Assembly: GCF_000381525.1 (NCBI RefSeq)
Contig: NZ_KB906605.1
Span: forward strand, 104,348-168,347
DNA: 64,000 nucleotides
DNA from: Peptostreptococcus anaerobius VPI 4330 = DSM 2949
GTDB lineage: Bacteria > Bacillota > Clostridia > Peptostreptococcales > Peptostreptococcaceae
Direction: 5' to 3'
Shown here: positions 41,122 to 49,841 of the stretch, piece after piece
How the letters are laid out: each line of letters begins with the position of its first letter
Numbering within the stretch: position 1 is the stretch's first letter
The notes under the pieces: generated by a model
The model's database searches: none
The model's input: only the letters and a program-made list of their open reading frames with translations
What the model was told of the DNA's origin: nothing
Translations under genes and position numbers: made by a program

Positions 41122-42540
41122 TTATCTCTTTATTACTCTTCTCAGCCCCTTTGGATACTTATTTTTAAGAACACCGGATGACTCTTTACCCCAACCAATA
41201 GAACACCCTTCTACACAAACTAATACCCATCCTCTTGACTGGCCAGTCTCTATGGGCTGCCCTTCAAGATACTTATATATTTCTTCACTATCATGGTCTA
41301 GGTCTAGACAGTACTTTACATCTGACTTTTTAAGGGCCATAGCTAGTGAATGTGCTGGTTCAAACCTGTTCTTTTTTAATTGTCCAAGCAGTATACCATT
41401 CCTAAGCACCTTTAGTCCTTTGAGCTTATCTTGGTCAATTGATGCAAGATAAATCATATCCTTATTTTCCACCAATCGATCTTTAAAATTCTGCAAGTCC
41501 TCAAACTGGTTCTCACTTAGGTAGTCCAAGAAAAACTTTTTTAAATCATCTGGTATTTTACTGCCGGAAGATGTTCTTTTAGATTTTGATGCCTTTTTAT
41601 TTTTAGACTTAGAATTTTTGTTATTAGCTATTTCAAAATCCACATCGCCTAGTCCAAAATCTTCATCATTGTCTGAATCTGGTTTGGATATCCTAGCACA
41701 AAAATGACCTTCTCCCCTATCTATATGGGGCCAGATCCTCTCCATAGAATCTAAACTTGCCATCTTGTATTCACCTAAGAAGTCATTTATTATGTCTTCA
41801 TTCTCTATCTTAGTGAAAGTACAAGTAGAATAGATAAGGCTTCCACCTGGTCTTAGCATTGCGTAGGCGTCTCTAATCAGGTCTTTTTGTATATTAGAAC
41901 ACTCTTGAACCTTGGCTATAGACCAATCTTCAATAGCATAGGCATCCTTCCTAAACATCCCCTGTCCAGAACATGGAGCATCGATGTATATTTTATCAAA
42001 GAAACCTTTAAAAAACGTTAATAGTCGCTTTGAATCCTCGTTGGTTATTATGGCATTCCTAGCACCAAATCTCTCAAGATTGTCACCTAGGCTAGTCACC
42101 CTCTGCTTGTTGATTTCATTTGAAACAAGAAGGCCTCTACCACCTAGTTTAGATAGGATATAGGTAGACTTGCCACCAGGGGCTGCACACATATCCAGAA
42201 TCCTTTCCCCAGGTACTATATTACTTTTGCCAACTACAGATATTGCAGAGGGCTCTTGTAGGTAATAGGCTCCAGCATCGTGGAGTGGATTTTTACCAGG
42301 ATTGGTTTCTTCGTCTATATAGTAAGATTCATCAGACCATTCAATTCTATCCCTGTCAATATCTATTGAAAACATCGCCAAGTCTTCAAACCTTTCCTTG
42401 GTCATCTTGAGTGTGTTTATCCTTATTGCACTGGTCTTTTTTTCGTCGAATGATTTTATAAAATCATTATAAGAAGGACCTAAAAGGTCCTCCATTTCTT
42501 TTAAAAATTCAATTGGTAACTTGTTTTTACTTATAGTCAT
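41122..42540 (-). CDS. rRNA cytosine-C5 methyltransferase (RsmF/NOL1-NOP2-Sun family)
   Basis: The ~472-residue enzyme has a SAM-binding ILDMCAAPGGKST and the two family cysteines in DAPCSGQGMF and YSTCTFTKIEN. An RsmF-type C-terminal domain follows (~360-472). Between them lies a Lys/Ser-rich low-complexity insert (NNKNSKSKNKKASKSKR, ~325-345). It methylates a cytosine C5 in rRNA or tRNA; the exact base is not evident. I start at ATG 42540, which overlaps the end of the DUF3867 gene; ATG 42558 is also possible. Confidence 0.88.
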   Translation of the reverse strand: MTISKNKLPIEFLKEMEDLLGPSYNDFIKSFDEKKTSAIRINTLKMTKERFEDLAMFSIDIDRDRIEWSDESYYIDEETNPGKNPLHDAGAYYLQEPSAISVVGKSNIVPGERILDMCAAPGGKSTYILSKLGGRGLLVSNEINKQRVTSLGDNLERFGARNAIITNEDSKRLLTFFKGFFDKIYIDAPCSGQGMFRKDAYAIEDWSIAKVQECSNIQKDLIRDAYAMLRPGGSLIYSTCTFTKIENEDIINDFLGEYKMASLDSMERIWPHIDRGEGHFCARISKPDSDNDEDFGLGDVDFEIANNKNSKSKNKKASKSKRTSSGSKIPDDLKKFFLDYLSENQFEDLQNFKDRLVENKDMIYLASIDQDKLKGLKVLRNGILLGQLKKNRFEPAHSLAMALKKSDVKYCLDLDHDSEEIYKYLEGQPIETGQSRGWVLVCVEGCSIGWGKESSGVLKNKYPKGLRRVIKR

Positions 42541-43132
42541 ACGAATTTGTTGCCTCACATATCTGTACTCTTATGCTATCCCCAACTATTACCCTATAAT
42601 TGGCTATAGCCTTGTTGATATCTTCATCACTAAAGTCTATCTTATTCTCACTTATAACTGTTACATTCTCTCCATTAAATATAATCTTAAGGTCATTCTT
42701 GTCGTTTTTAAGATCAAGCTGGATAATATTCTTTTCGTAGGCCTTATCCTCAAAGTCCGCCCTCAAGCTTAGGAGCGCCGAAGTACGGATCATAGACACT
42801 GGATTATTCATGTCAAGACTTTTAAGTTTATCAATATTAGCCTTACTGTTAAGAGATTTTTTTATTTTTTCAAGTTCTTCAGGAGATGGATTTACTAATT
42901 CAAAACCATACCTCTCCATAAATTGCTTTTGCATATCTAGAAATTTCTTGTTCGGTATATTATTTTCCTCTTGGTAATCAGAAACCTTCTTGATAAAATC
43001 TAATAGGTTTAAATCTCCTTCGTAATCCAAATCCATTATTTCTTCACCAATAAATTCTTCAAATAGGTCAATATCAGATTCCTTAACCCTATTTCTAATA
43101 TCTTCAAAACTTATTATCTTTTCATCAGACAT
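42527..43132 (-). CDS. DUF3867-like protein
   Basis: The 201-residue acidic soluble protein begins MSDEKIISFEDIRNRVKESDIDLFEEF and is helical to about residue 120, then more beta-like. The start pattern recalls DUF3867 of clostridia; I am not certain. It is placed between a DUF975 membrane protein and rsmF, overlapping rsmF. Function unknown. The start follows AAAGGTGAGG, which originally would have been 2 bp after the DUF975 stop. Confidence 0.65.
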   Translation of the reverse strand: MSDEKIISFEDIRNRVKESDIDLFEEFIGEEIMDLDYEGDLNLLDFIKKVSDYQEENNIPNKKFLDMQKQFMERYGFELVNPSPEELEKIKKSLNSKANIDKLKSLDMNNPVSMIRTSALLSLRADFEDKAYEKNIIQLDLKNDKNDLKIIFNGENVTVISENKIDFSDEDINKAIANYRVIVGDSIRVQICEATNSYDYK

Positions 43133-43180
43133 ACCTATACCTCACCTTTCTCTTCTTGATTTACCTTGTGTTCTAAGACA

Positions 43181-43272
43181 TTGTCCTGGTCATCACTGCT
43201 CTTTTCAGTCTCCTGATTCTCTTCATTTGTCCTGGTCATCACTGCTCTTTTCAGTCTCCTGATTATCTTCAT
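43181..43272. repeat. 46-bp tandem duplication at the 3' end of the DUF975 gene
   Basis: Copies at 43181-43226 and 43227-43272 differ at one base. The unit is not a multiple of three, so reading from the right the second unit is entered in another frame and a TGA is met at 43223-43225. Without one copy the frame would run on to 43135. Confidence 0.9.
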
Positions 43273-44173
43273 TATTCTGACCCTCTTCTGAGCCTTCCTC
43301 AACATCTTTATCAATTTCTTTATGTTCCTGATTGTTATCATTATCCTCATCTTTTATCACCTCTAAACTTTCAGTATCGACTACTCTATACTCATTCATC
43401 TCAACAAAATCATTATGAGATACTAGACCCACTTCATCGGCCAACTCAGCCTTGTCTTTTAGTAGTTCTACATAGAATATACCCATACTTGTCATAATAT
43501 AAGAATTTAAAAACAATATTCCTATACCTAAAGTCAATATTGACAGCAATGACCAACCTATAAACGATAGATAAAGACCAAACAACTTAGCCTTACGCTT
43601 TTTCATAAGCTTTCTCGAATACTTCATAGATTTTATAATTCCTATGTCAGAATTTTTTTCTAGTATTATATATATAACCATTGAATACATAAGGTCTATC
43701 AAGATCAATATAAATACCATCACTAATAAAAATCCAACCGCAAGACCAATATTTTCAGGGTGCATATGTTTTATTGATTGAGCCAAATCGAGATTACTAG
43801 GCTTTCCAATAAGGGCCGCAACAGAATTTGAAACGATTAAAAATACAAAAACGATCTCTATTGCTACAACCATCAGTCCTATTAGGATATTATATCCAAA
43901 TGACCTTAAGTATTCTTTAATACCAACAAAAAAGTTACCGGCACGCCACTCTTTTCCCTTGGCTATATTAAAAGTTAGGTTTGTCTGCCCTGTAACTAGT
44001 ATTACAGATATAATAGACATAACTAGTGTAATGTAGATAGCCTCCTTTACTGTTGAGAAATAAGAACCTGCACCTATTATAGCGCACACAATTATATTCA
44101 CAAGTAACATTTTTAACCAGTTACCCGACAGTCTTTCTCTAGCAACTGCCCTAATTTCTTTATTAGTCATCAT
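43223..44173 (-). CDS. DUF975 family membrane protein, C-terminus altered by duplication
   Basis: The 316-residue protein begins MMTNKEIRAVARERLSGNW, the DUF975 start. It has about six membrane helices (~20-250), then an acidic tail of Asp, Glu, Asn and Gln. ATG 44173 follows GGAGG; the longer frame is rejected. A 46-bp duplication truncates the tail at QETEKSSDDQDK. The ancestral frame would have continued NVLEHKVNQEEKGEV to a stop at 43135, giving about 330 residues and 2-bp spacing to the next gene. The domain itself is intact, so the protein may still work. Function unknown. Confidence 0.75.
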   Translation of the reverse strand: MMTNKEIRAVARERLSGNWLKMLLVNIIVCAIIGAGSYFSTVKEAIYITLVMSIISVILVTGQTNLTFNIAKGKEWRAGNFFVGIKEYLRSFGYNILIGLMVVAIEIVFVFLIVSNSVAALIGKPSNLDLAQSIKHMHPENIGLAVGFLLVMVFILILIDLMYSMVIYIILEKNSDIGIIKSMKYSRKLMKKRKAKLFGLYLSFIGWSLLSILTLGIGILFLNSYIMTSMGIFYVELLKDKAELADEVGLVSHNDFVEMNEYRVVDTESLEVIKDEDNDNNQEHKEIDKDVEEGSEEGQNNEDNQETEKSSDDQDK

Positions 44174-44262
44174 TTTTGTAACCTCCATTTTATATATTTT
44201 ATTAAATAAGTTTATAAGTGTTTTTAGACAAGCCCTTGATTTAGGTTGTCTGACCACACAAG

Positions 44263-45093
44263 TTACCTAACCTCACAAGCTAGATTGTACCTATCTTTTC
44301 TCAGGTGCTTTATAAGGGGTAGTTGGTTTCTTACGGATTCTATCTTTGAACCATCTATATCCGCATATATTATTGACTCTTTTTCATCTGTCCTAGCGAT
44401 TATACTGCCCCATGGATCTATTATCCTTGAGTTTGCATAGGATACATATGAAGAGTTGACATCCCTTGCTGAAGATGCCCCTACCATAAAGATTTGATTA
44501 TCCAAGGCCCTCATCCTCAATGATATCTCCCAGTGAAGGGGACCTGTAGTCATATTAAAGGCAGCCGGCAAAAGCACCATCTCTGCCCCCCTTATAGAAA
44601 GTATCCTAAAATACTCTGGGAACCTAACATCATAGCAAATGCCTATGCCTATACACCCTAAATCCGTATTGACAAGAGTAAAATCATCTCCTGGTGTAAG
44701 CACGTCAGATTCTTTAAAATACTGGCCGCCATCTATATCTATATCAAAAAGATGCATCTTCCTATGTCTAGCTATCATATGTCCATTTCTATCATAGAAA
44801 TAGGCTGTATTATAAATTTTTGAACCATCAATTTCTGGTATAGACCCTGCCAGTAAGTATATGCCCAGATCTTTGGCTATGCCCATCATAGCATTTGATG
44901 TAAGTCCTGGATAAGATTCAGCATAGCTCGAAAAACACTTGGTGTCATAAGGACAATTAAAAATCTCTGGTAGCACAACTAATTCTGCCCCATTTGCTGC
45001 AGCTTCTCTAATCATACATACAGATTTTTCTATATTCTTTTGTTTATCATCAGTCACAGACATCTGACATACTGCCAACTTAAAGTCCTTCAT
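44263..45093 (-). CDS. Carbon-nitrogen hydrolase (Nit2/omega-amidase-like)
   Basis: The 276-residue nitrilase-superfamily enzyme has the catalytic triad Glu in VVLPEIFNCPYD, Lys in RHRKMHLFDIDI and Cys in GIGICYDVRFPEYF. Overall it resembles Nit2, which removes ammonia from alpha-ketoglutaramate or alpha-ketosuccinamate. Such a repair function fits an amino-acid fermenter, but other amides are possible. ATG 45093 follows GGGGGC. It lies between purB and the DUF975 gene. Confidence 0.85.
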   Translation of the reverse strand: MKDFKLAVCQMSVTDDKQKNIEKSVCMIREAAANGAELVVLPEIFNCPYDTKCFSSYAESYPGLTSNAMMGIAKDLGIYLLAGSIPEIDGSKIYNTAYFYDRNGHMIARHRKMHLFDIDIDGGQYFKESDVLTPGDDFTLVNTDLGCIGIGICYDVRFPEYFRILSIRGAEMVLLPAAFNMTTGPLHWEISLRMRALDNQIFMVGASSARDVNSSYVSYANSRIIDPWGSIIARTDEKESIIYADIDGSKIESVRNQLPLIKHLRKDRYNLACEVR

Positions 45094-45183
45094 AATAAGC
45101 CCCCTTGTCCATCCCATTTTGTTACCAATAATTAAGAAAAATTAATTTATATGCTTATATTATACTTTATTTTGGCAAAAAAA

Positions 45184-45207
45184 GACAGGACCTTGATTAG
45201 TCCTGCC
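45184..45207 (-). terminator. Terminator of purB
   Basis: GACAGGAC (45184-45191) pairs with GTCCTGCC (45200-45207). On the minus strand a T7 run follows. It lies 27 bp beyond the purB stop. Confidence 0.85.
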
Positions 45208-45233
45208 TCAAATTAATTTACAATCCACTATGA

Positions 45234-46658
45234 CTATACAGTTATTTCTGCAGTCTCTACAGTATCTTCCTCACTAAGGATTGGGTTTACAACATTTTCC
45301 AAGAAATCTGTAACCTGTAGTGTGGCACATCCAACATATAAGTTTGGCTTAAGAACCTCTAGGATTTCTTCCTTTGTAACACCAAAGACTGGGTCGTTGG
45401 CAATTCTATCAACTAGGTCATTTTCCTTACCTTCAACCTTTACCATTCTAGCTGCTTCTAGTGAATGAACTCTTATCTGCTCATGTAGTTCCTGTCTGTT
45501 TCCACCCTTCTTTACAGCATCCATCATTATGTTTTCAGTAGCCATAAATGGTAGTTCCTTCATAAGTCTCTGTTCTATAACCTTTGGATATACAACTAGT
45601 CCATCACTTACATTGGCACAAAGGTTTAGGACTGCATCTATAGCTAGGAAACCTTCTGGTACAGATAGTCTCTTGTTGGCTGAGTCATCAAGTGTTCTCT
45701 CAAACCACTGACCTGCAACTGTCATGGCTGGGTTTAGCATATCAGCTATAACATATCTTGATAGTGATGCTATTCTCTCACTTCTCATTGGGTTTCTCTT
45801 ATAAGCCATGGCTGATGAACCTATCTGGTTCTTTTCAAATGGCTCTTCAACTTCCTTTAGGTTCTGAAGTAGTCTGATGTCGTTTGAGAACTTTGTAGCT
45901 GACTGGGCAATACCTGCTAGGATGTTTACAACCTGACTGTCTATCTTTCTTGAATATGTCTGTCCAGTAACAGGGAATACATCATCATAACCCATCTTGT
46001 GGGCAACAGTCTTATCCAATAATTTCACCTTTTCAAAGTCTCCATCAAATAACTCTAGGAATGATGCCTGAGTACCAGTTGTACCCTTGGCTCCTCTTAA
46101 TCTTCTTCTCTGTAGGAAGTCTTCTAGAGCTTCAAGGTCTAGTAAAAAGTCCTGGATCCATAGTGTTGCCCTCTTACCTACAGTTGTTGGCTGGGCAGGC
46201 TGGAAATGAGTAAATCCTAGTGTTGGTAGATCCTTGTACTCATCAGCAAACTTGGCAAGTATAGCTATAACATTTACTAGTCTCTTCTTGATTAGGTCTA
46301 GTGCTTCATACATAATAATCAGGTCAGTATTGTCTCCAACAAAACAAGAAGTTGCTCCAAGGTGGATTATACCTGCTGCGCTCGGACACTGAACACCATA
46401 AGCATATACATGGCTCATTACGTCATGTCTTACTTCTTTTTCTCTAGCCTTGGCTACATCATAGTTGATATCATCCTGAAACTTCTTTAGTTCATCTATC
46501 TGGTCCTGAGTGATATCTAGGCCAAGCTCTTTTTCAGTCTCAGCTAGGGCTATCCAAAGTCTTCTCCATGTTCTAAACTTCTTGTCAGGTGAAAATAAGG
46601 CCTGCATTTCCTTACTAGCATATCTTGATGTTAGCGGTGATTCATATGTATTGTTCAT
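45234..46658 (-). CDS. purB: Adenylosuccinate lyase
   Basis: The 474-residue fumarase/aspartase-superfamily enzyme has the signature loop GSSAMAYKRNPMRSE. The catalytic histidine region is GFTHFQPAQPTTVGKR. It cleaves adenylosuccinate to AMP and SAICAR to AICAR. Its length and the LRGAKGTTGTQASF stretch match the longer clostridial/eukaryotic-like type. Start follows GGAGG. purA lies directly upstream with a weak hairpin between, so the two AMP-branch enzymes are probably expressed together. Confidence 0.96.
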   Translation of the reverse strand: MNNTYESPLTSRYASKEMQALFSPDKKFRTWRRLWIALAETEKELGLDITQDQIDELKKFQDDINYDVAKAREKEVRHDVMSHVYAYGVQCPSAAGIIHLGATSCFVGDNTDLIIMYEALDLIKKRLVNVIAILAKFADEYKDLPTLGFTHFQPAQPTTVGKRATLWIQDFLLDLEALEDFLQRRRLRGAKGTTGTQASFLELFDGDFEKVKLLDKTVAHKMGYDDVFPVTGQTYSRKIDSQVVNILAGIAQSATKFSNDIRLLQNLKEVEEPFEKNQIGSSAMAYKRNPMRSERIASLSRYVIADMLNPAMTVAGQWFERTLDDSANKRLSVPEGFLAIDAVLNLCANVSDGLVVYPKVIEQRLMKELPFMATENIMMDAVKKGGNRQELHEQIRVHSLEAARMVKVEGKENDLVDRIANDPVFGVTKEEILEVLKPNLYVGCATLQVTDFLENVVNPILSEEDTVETAEITV

Positions 46659-46724
46659 CTAATACCTCCATTTAATAATCTACATACAACAATATAACTT
46701 TTAAATTACTTACTTATTATAAAC

Positions 46725-46750
46725 ATGGACATACCCTAAGGCATGCCCAT
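46725..46750 (-). terminator. Weak hairpin between purA and purB
   Basis: ATGGaCAT (46725-46732) and ATGcCCAT (46743-46750) pair with one G-U/A-C mismatch position. The T-run after it is poor, so partial readthrough into purB is likely. Confidence 0.45.
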
Positions 46751-46770
46751 AAATTTTTGTTTTGTGCCTA

Positions 46771-48048
46771 CTATGGCATTACAATATACTGTTCTCTTTG
46801 TGCACCTACAGAAACATACTTGATCTTGCAATCAACTGCTTCTTCTATATACTTGATATAGTCTATAGCTTCCTGAGGTAGGTCTTCTAACTTCTTACAG
46901 TCGGATATATCCTTGTTCCATCCCTTTTTGTATTCATATACAGGAGTAGCCTTGAATAACTTTTCTCCTATTGGGAAGTGGTCTAGTCTCTCACCTTCAA
47001 ATTCATAACCAACACATACTGGTATCTGGTCTAGGTAAGACAATACGTCAAGCTTAGTTAGGGCTATTTCATCAGCTCCCTGACACATAACACCATATCT
47101 AGATGCTAGTACATCAAATCCACCAACTCTTCTTGGTCTACCTGTTGCAGCACCGTATTCGTTACCAGACTTTCTTAATTCTTCTGCTTCATCACCAAAC
47201 ATCTCTGCTGTGAATGGTCCTTCACCTACACAAGTAGAGTAAGCCTTCATTATACCGATTGATAAGTCTAGCTTTAAGTTTGGTACACCTGATCCAATTG
47301 GCGCATAGGCTGCTATTGAAGATGATGAAGATGTATATGGATATATACCAAAGTCAATATCCCTAAGAGCTCCTAACTGGGCTTCGAACATTATGTTCTT
47401 ACCTTCCTTTGCAGCCTTGTTTAAGAATAGACCTGTATCACATACAAATTCCTTGGCTATTGTTCCATATTCTTCAAGATATGCCCACATTTCATCAAAT
47501 GAAATCTTGTCCTGACCATATCCTTTTTCTATCATTAAGTTCTTGTAATCTATTATACCCTCTAGTCTCTTCTTTAGGTCTTCCTTGCTATCAAGAAGTT
47601 CACCCATTCTAAGACCCTTCTTCATATACTTGTCACCATATACAGGTGCTATCCCCCTCCTAGTTGAACCATACTTGGCATCTAGTAGTCTTTCTTCTTC
47701 TAGACAGTCCATCTGTACATGGTATGGCATTACTATTATTGCCCTATCACTTATCTTTAGGTTGGCTGGAGTTATTTCTATTCCGGCTGCCTTTAACTTA
47801 TTCATCTCTTCACTAAGGTGCTTGATATCAACTACTACACCATTACCAATTACATTTACTACATCTGAGCGTAGTATACCTGATGGTAATAAGTTAAGTA
47901 TAAACTTACCTCTTTCATTAACTACAGTATGACCTGCATTGTTGCCACCCTGGTACCTAACAACTACATCGTAGTCACTAGATAGTAAATCTACCATTCT
48001 TCCCTTACCTTCGTCGCCCCAGTTAATTCCTGTTATTGCTGTTAACAT
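46771..48048 (-). CDS. purA: Adenylosuccinate synthetase
   Basis: The 425-residue enzyme joins IMP and aspartate using GTP, the first step of AMP synthesis. The N-terminal loop GDEGKGRMVDLL and NNAGHTVVNERGKF carry the catalytic Asp and His. The GTP-site TKLDVLSYLD and the end VGAQREQYIVMP are also typical. GKGR replaces the more usual GKGK, a change I believe occurs in a clostridial subgroup. Expression is preceded by a leader with an early terminator-like hairpin. Start ATG lies behind GAAAGAAGG. Confidence 0.96.
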   Translation of the reverse strand: MLTAITGINWGDEGKGRMVDLLSSDYDVVVRYQGGNNAGHTVVNERGKFILNLLPSGILRSDVVNVIGNGVVVDIKHLSEEMNKLKAAGIEITPANLKISDRAIIVMPYHVQMDCLEEERLLDAKYGSTRRGIAPVYGDKYMKKGLRMGELLDSKEDLKKRLEGIIDYKNLMIEKGYGQDKISFDEMWAYLEEYGTIAKEFVCDTGLFLNKAAKEGKNIMFEAQLGALRDIDFGIYPYTSSSSSIAAYAPIGSGVPNLKLDLSIGIMKAYSTCVGEGPFTAEMFGDEAEELRKSGNEYGAATGRPRRVGGFDVLASRYGVMCQGADEIALTKLDVLSYLDQIPVCVGYEFEGERLDHFPIGEKLFKATPVYEYKKGWNKDISDCKKLEDLPQEAIDYIKYIEEAVDCKIKYVSVGAQREQYIVMP

Positions 48049-48128
48049 CTACTAATCCCTTCTTTCAAACATTCCTTTAATATATATTTTCCTTTAATTG
48101 ACATCCTATACTAGGCTTTTTGTAAAAA

Positions 48129-48185
48129 ACAAAAAAGTGCCCATGCAGATATGCCGTTTGTAACAAACTCATCCCACAAGAACAC
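48129..48185 (-). promoter_or_regulatory. Attenuator-like hairpin in the purA leader
   Basis: Within about 10 nt of the predicted start, the RNA can pair GUGUUCUUGUGG with CUGCAUGGGCAC, followed by U6-G-U6. An inner GUUUG-uua-CAAAC hairpin lies inside. This forms a complete intrinsic terminator about 80 nt before purA. Its place implies transcription attenuation by an unknown signal; no known riboswitch consensus was matched. Confidence 0.5.
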
Positions 48186-48201
48186 CGCCTATTACTAATA
48201 G

Positions 48202-48230
48202 ATTATAGCATATGTTATATACAAAGTCCA
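48202..48230 (-). promoter_or_regulatory. Promoter of purA
   Basis: TGGACT (48225-48230), 17 bases, TATAAT (48202-48207) on the minus strand, with TGC just before the -10 (extended form). Start near 48195. Confidence 0.7.
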
Positions 48231-48379
48231 TAAAAACGTAACTGTAAATACATATTTTTTTTAATTTTTATCAATAAATATTCGTTTTTTATATCTTTTT
48301 TTCTAGTGTCATACTTGAAATAATCGTTTTTCATATCCACCTTATTTTTTCCACTACTCTATATTTGGGAAAAAATTTT
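48231..48379. other. Non-coding gap between purA promoter and trkH
   Basis: About 150 bp of very AT-rich sequence with no gene and no convincing hairpin. A trkH terminator was expected here, but none was clear. Confidence 0.5.
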
Positions 48380-49831
48380 TTAGAACCTTCTCTTAAACAT
48401 CCTAGGACTAAATATGAATAGTATTGGATATATCTCGAGCCTACCTATCAGCATATCTAGGGTCAAGACAAGCTTGGAAAAATCAGACAAGGTCGAGAAA
48501 TTCTGAGTAGGCCCTATTATCTCTCCAAAACCAGGTCCCACATTGTTGATACAAGTGATCACTGAAGTTAGAGTTGTTTCTAAGTCTAATTCATTTAGGG
48601 ATATCATCAGGTATGACACAACTAAAATAGACATGTATATCATAATATAGGCTGTAACACTTCTAATCACTGTATCATCCATGACCTTTCCATCAACCTT
48701 AACAGATACAATACTTCTAGGATGAACTATTTTTCTTATCTCACTCTTGATATATTTACCTAGAAGCAAGACCCTGGATACCTTGAGTCCACCACCAGTA
48801 GACCCTGCACAGGCACCTACAAACATCAACATCAAGAGTATTCCCTTTGAAAAACTAGGCCAAAGATTAAAGTCAGTAGTCATCATACCAGTTGTCGTGA
48901 TTATAGTAGTAACCTGAAAAGACGAGTACCTAAATGAGGTTAAAAATGACCCGTACATAGGATATATATTTATAGTTATTAGAAGGGTCGCCACTGCTAT
49001 AATACCTATATAGGTCCTCAGCTCCTCACTCTTGAATACCCTAGCAAATTTACCTAGTAACAAGAGATAAAATAAGTTGAAGTTGACCCCAAAAAGAGCC
49101 ATAAATACCGTAATCACCCCGTCTATATAGGCACTGTCATAAAAGGATACGGAATCTGCCTTGTTTGAAAATCCACCTGTTCCCGCTGTAGAAAATGTAT
49201 GTATTAATGCATCAAATAAGGGCATACCACCTAGGACCAAGAGCACGACCTCAGCAACTGTCATCACTACATATATAAGGTATAATATCTTAGCAGTCTG
49301 CCTAGTCTTTGGTACTATCTTGTCCATTGTAGGACCTGGAACCTCAGCCTTCATAATATTAAGAGACTTACTACCTGCAAGGGGTATAACAGCCATTACA
49401 AATACAAGTACACCCATACCACCTACCCAGTGGGTAAAGGCCCTCCAAAAGTGTATACCATAAGGAAGGGATTCAATATCTGTAAGTATAGTAGAACCCG
49501 TAGTAGTAAAGCCCGATACGGTCTCAAAAAATGCATCTACAAATCTCGGTATAGCACCAGTAAAGTAAAAGGGAAGAGCTCCTAGCAAGGAGAACATAAC
49601 CCATGCTAGACCAACTATCATCAATCCATCTTTGACAAATATATCCGATCTTTTAGGTCTTTTCCTAGAAAAAACACTTCCCAAGCAAATACATAAAACT
49701 GCGATTATTAATATTTTTCCAGCTACTGTATTCTCACCATAAATAAGGGCCACAAGGGCAGGTAGCAACATCAAGGCCCCCTCTACCCTAGCTATATTCA
49801 TAATGACAAACAGCATCATCTCATAATTCAT
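48380..49831 (-). CDS. trkH: Potassium uptake protein TrkH
   Basis: The 483-residue membrane protein has four M1-P-M2 repeats of the Trk/Ktr family. Filter-like loops include SGFTTTGSTIL, STAGTGGFSNK, ITTTGMMTTD and NNVGPGFG. Length and the RPKRSDIFVKDG start region fit TrkH rather than the shorter KtrB. It forms the potassium-translocating dimer gated by the TrkA ring. It is encoded 10 bp after trkA in the same operon. Confidence 0.93.
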   Translation of the reverse strand: MNYEMMLFVIMNIARVEGALMLLPALVALIYGENTVAGKILIIAVLCICLGSVFSRKRPKRSDIFVKDGLMIVGLAWVMFSLLGALPFYFTGAIPRFVDAFFETVSGFTTTGSTILTDIESLPYGIHFWRAFTHWVGGMGVLVFVMAVIPLAGSKSLNIMKAEVPGPTMDKIVPKTRQTAKILYLIYVVMTVAEVVLLVLGGMPLFDALIHTFSTAGTGGFSNKADSVSFYDSAYIDGVITVFMALFGVNFNLFYLLLLGKFARVFKSEELRTYIGIIAVATLLITINIYPMYGSFLTSFRYSSFQVTTIITTTGMMTTDFNLWPSFSKGILLMLMFVGACAGSTGGGLKVSRVLLLGKYIKSEIRKIVHPRSIVSVKVDGKVMDDTVIRSVTAYIMIYMSILVVSYLMISLNELDLETTLTSVITCINNVGPGFGEIIGPTQNFSTLSDFSKLVLTLDMLIGRLEIYPILFIFSPRMFKRRF

Positions 49832-49841
49832 AATTTAACTC

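Noticed and set aside
43135..43350. 71-codon minus-strand frame beside the DUF975 gene
   Set aside because: Its first part is an out-of-frame reading of DUF975. Its last part is the displaced ancestral C-terminus after the 46-bp duplication, not a separate gene.
48129..48195. ZTP riboswitch before purA
   Set aside because: Only the terminal GGGCAC and the purine context agree. The conserved 5' half and the GGGGAGC-type junction are absent.
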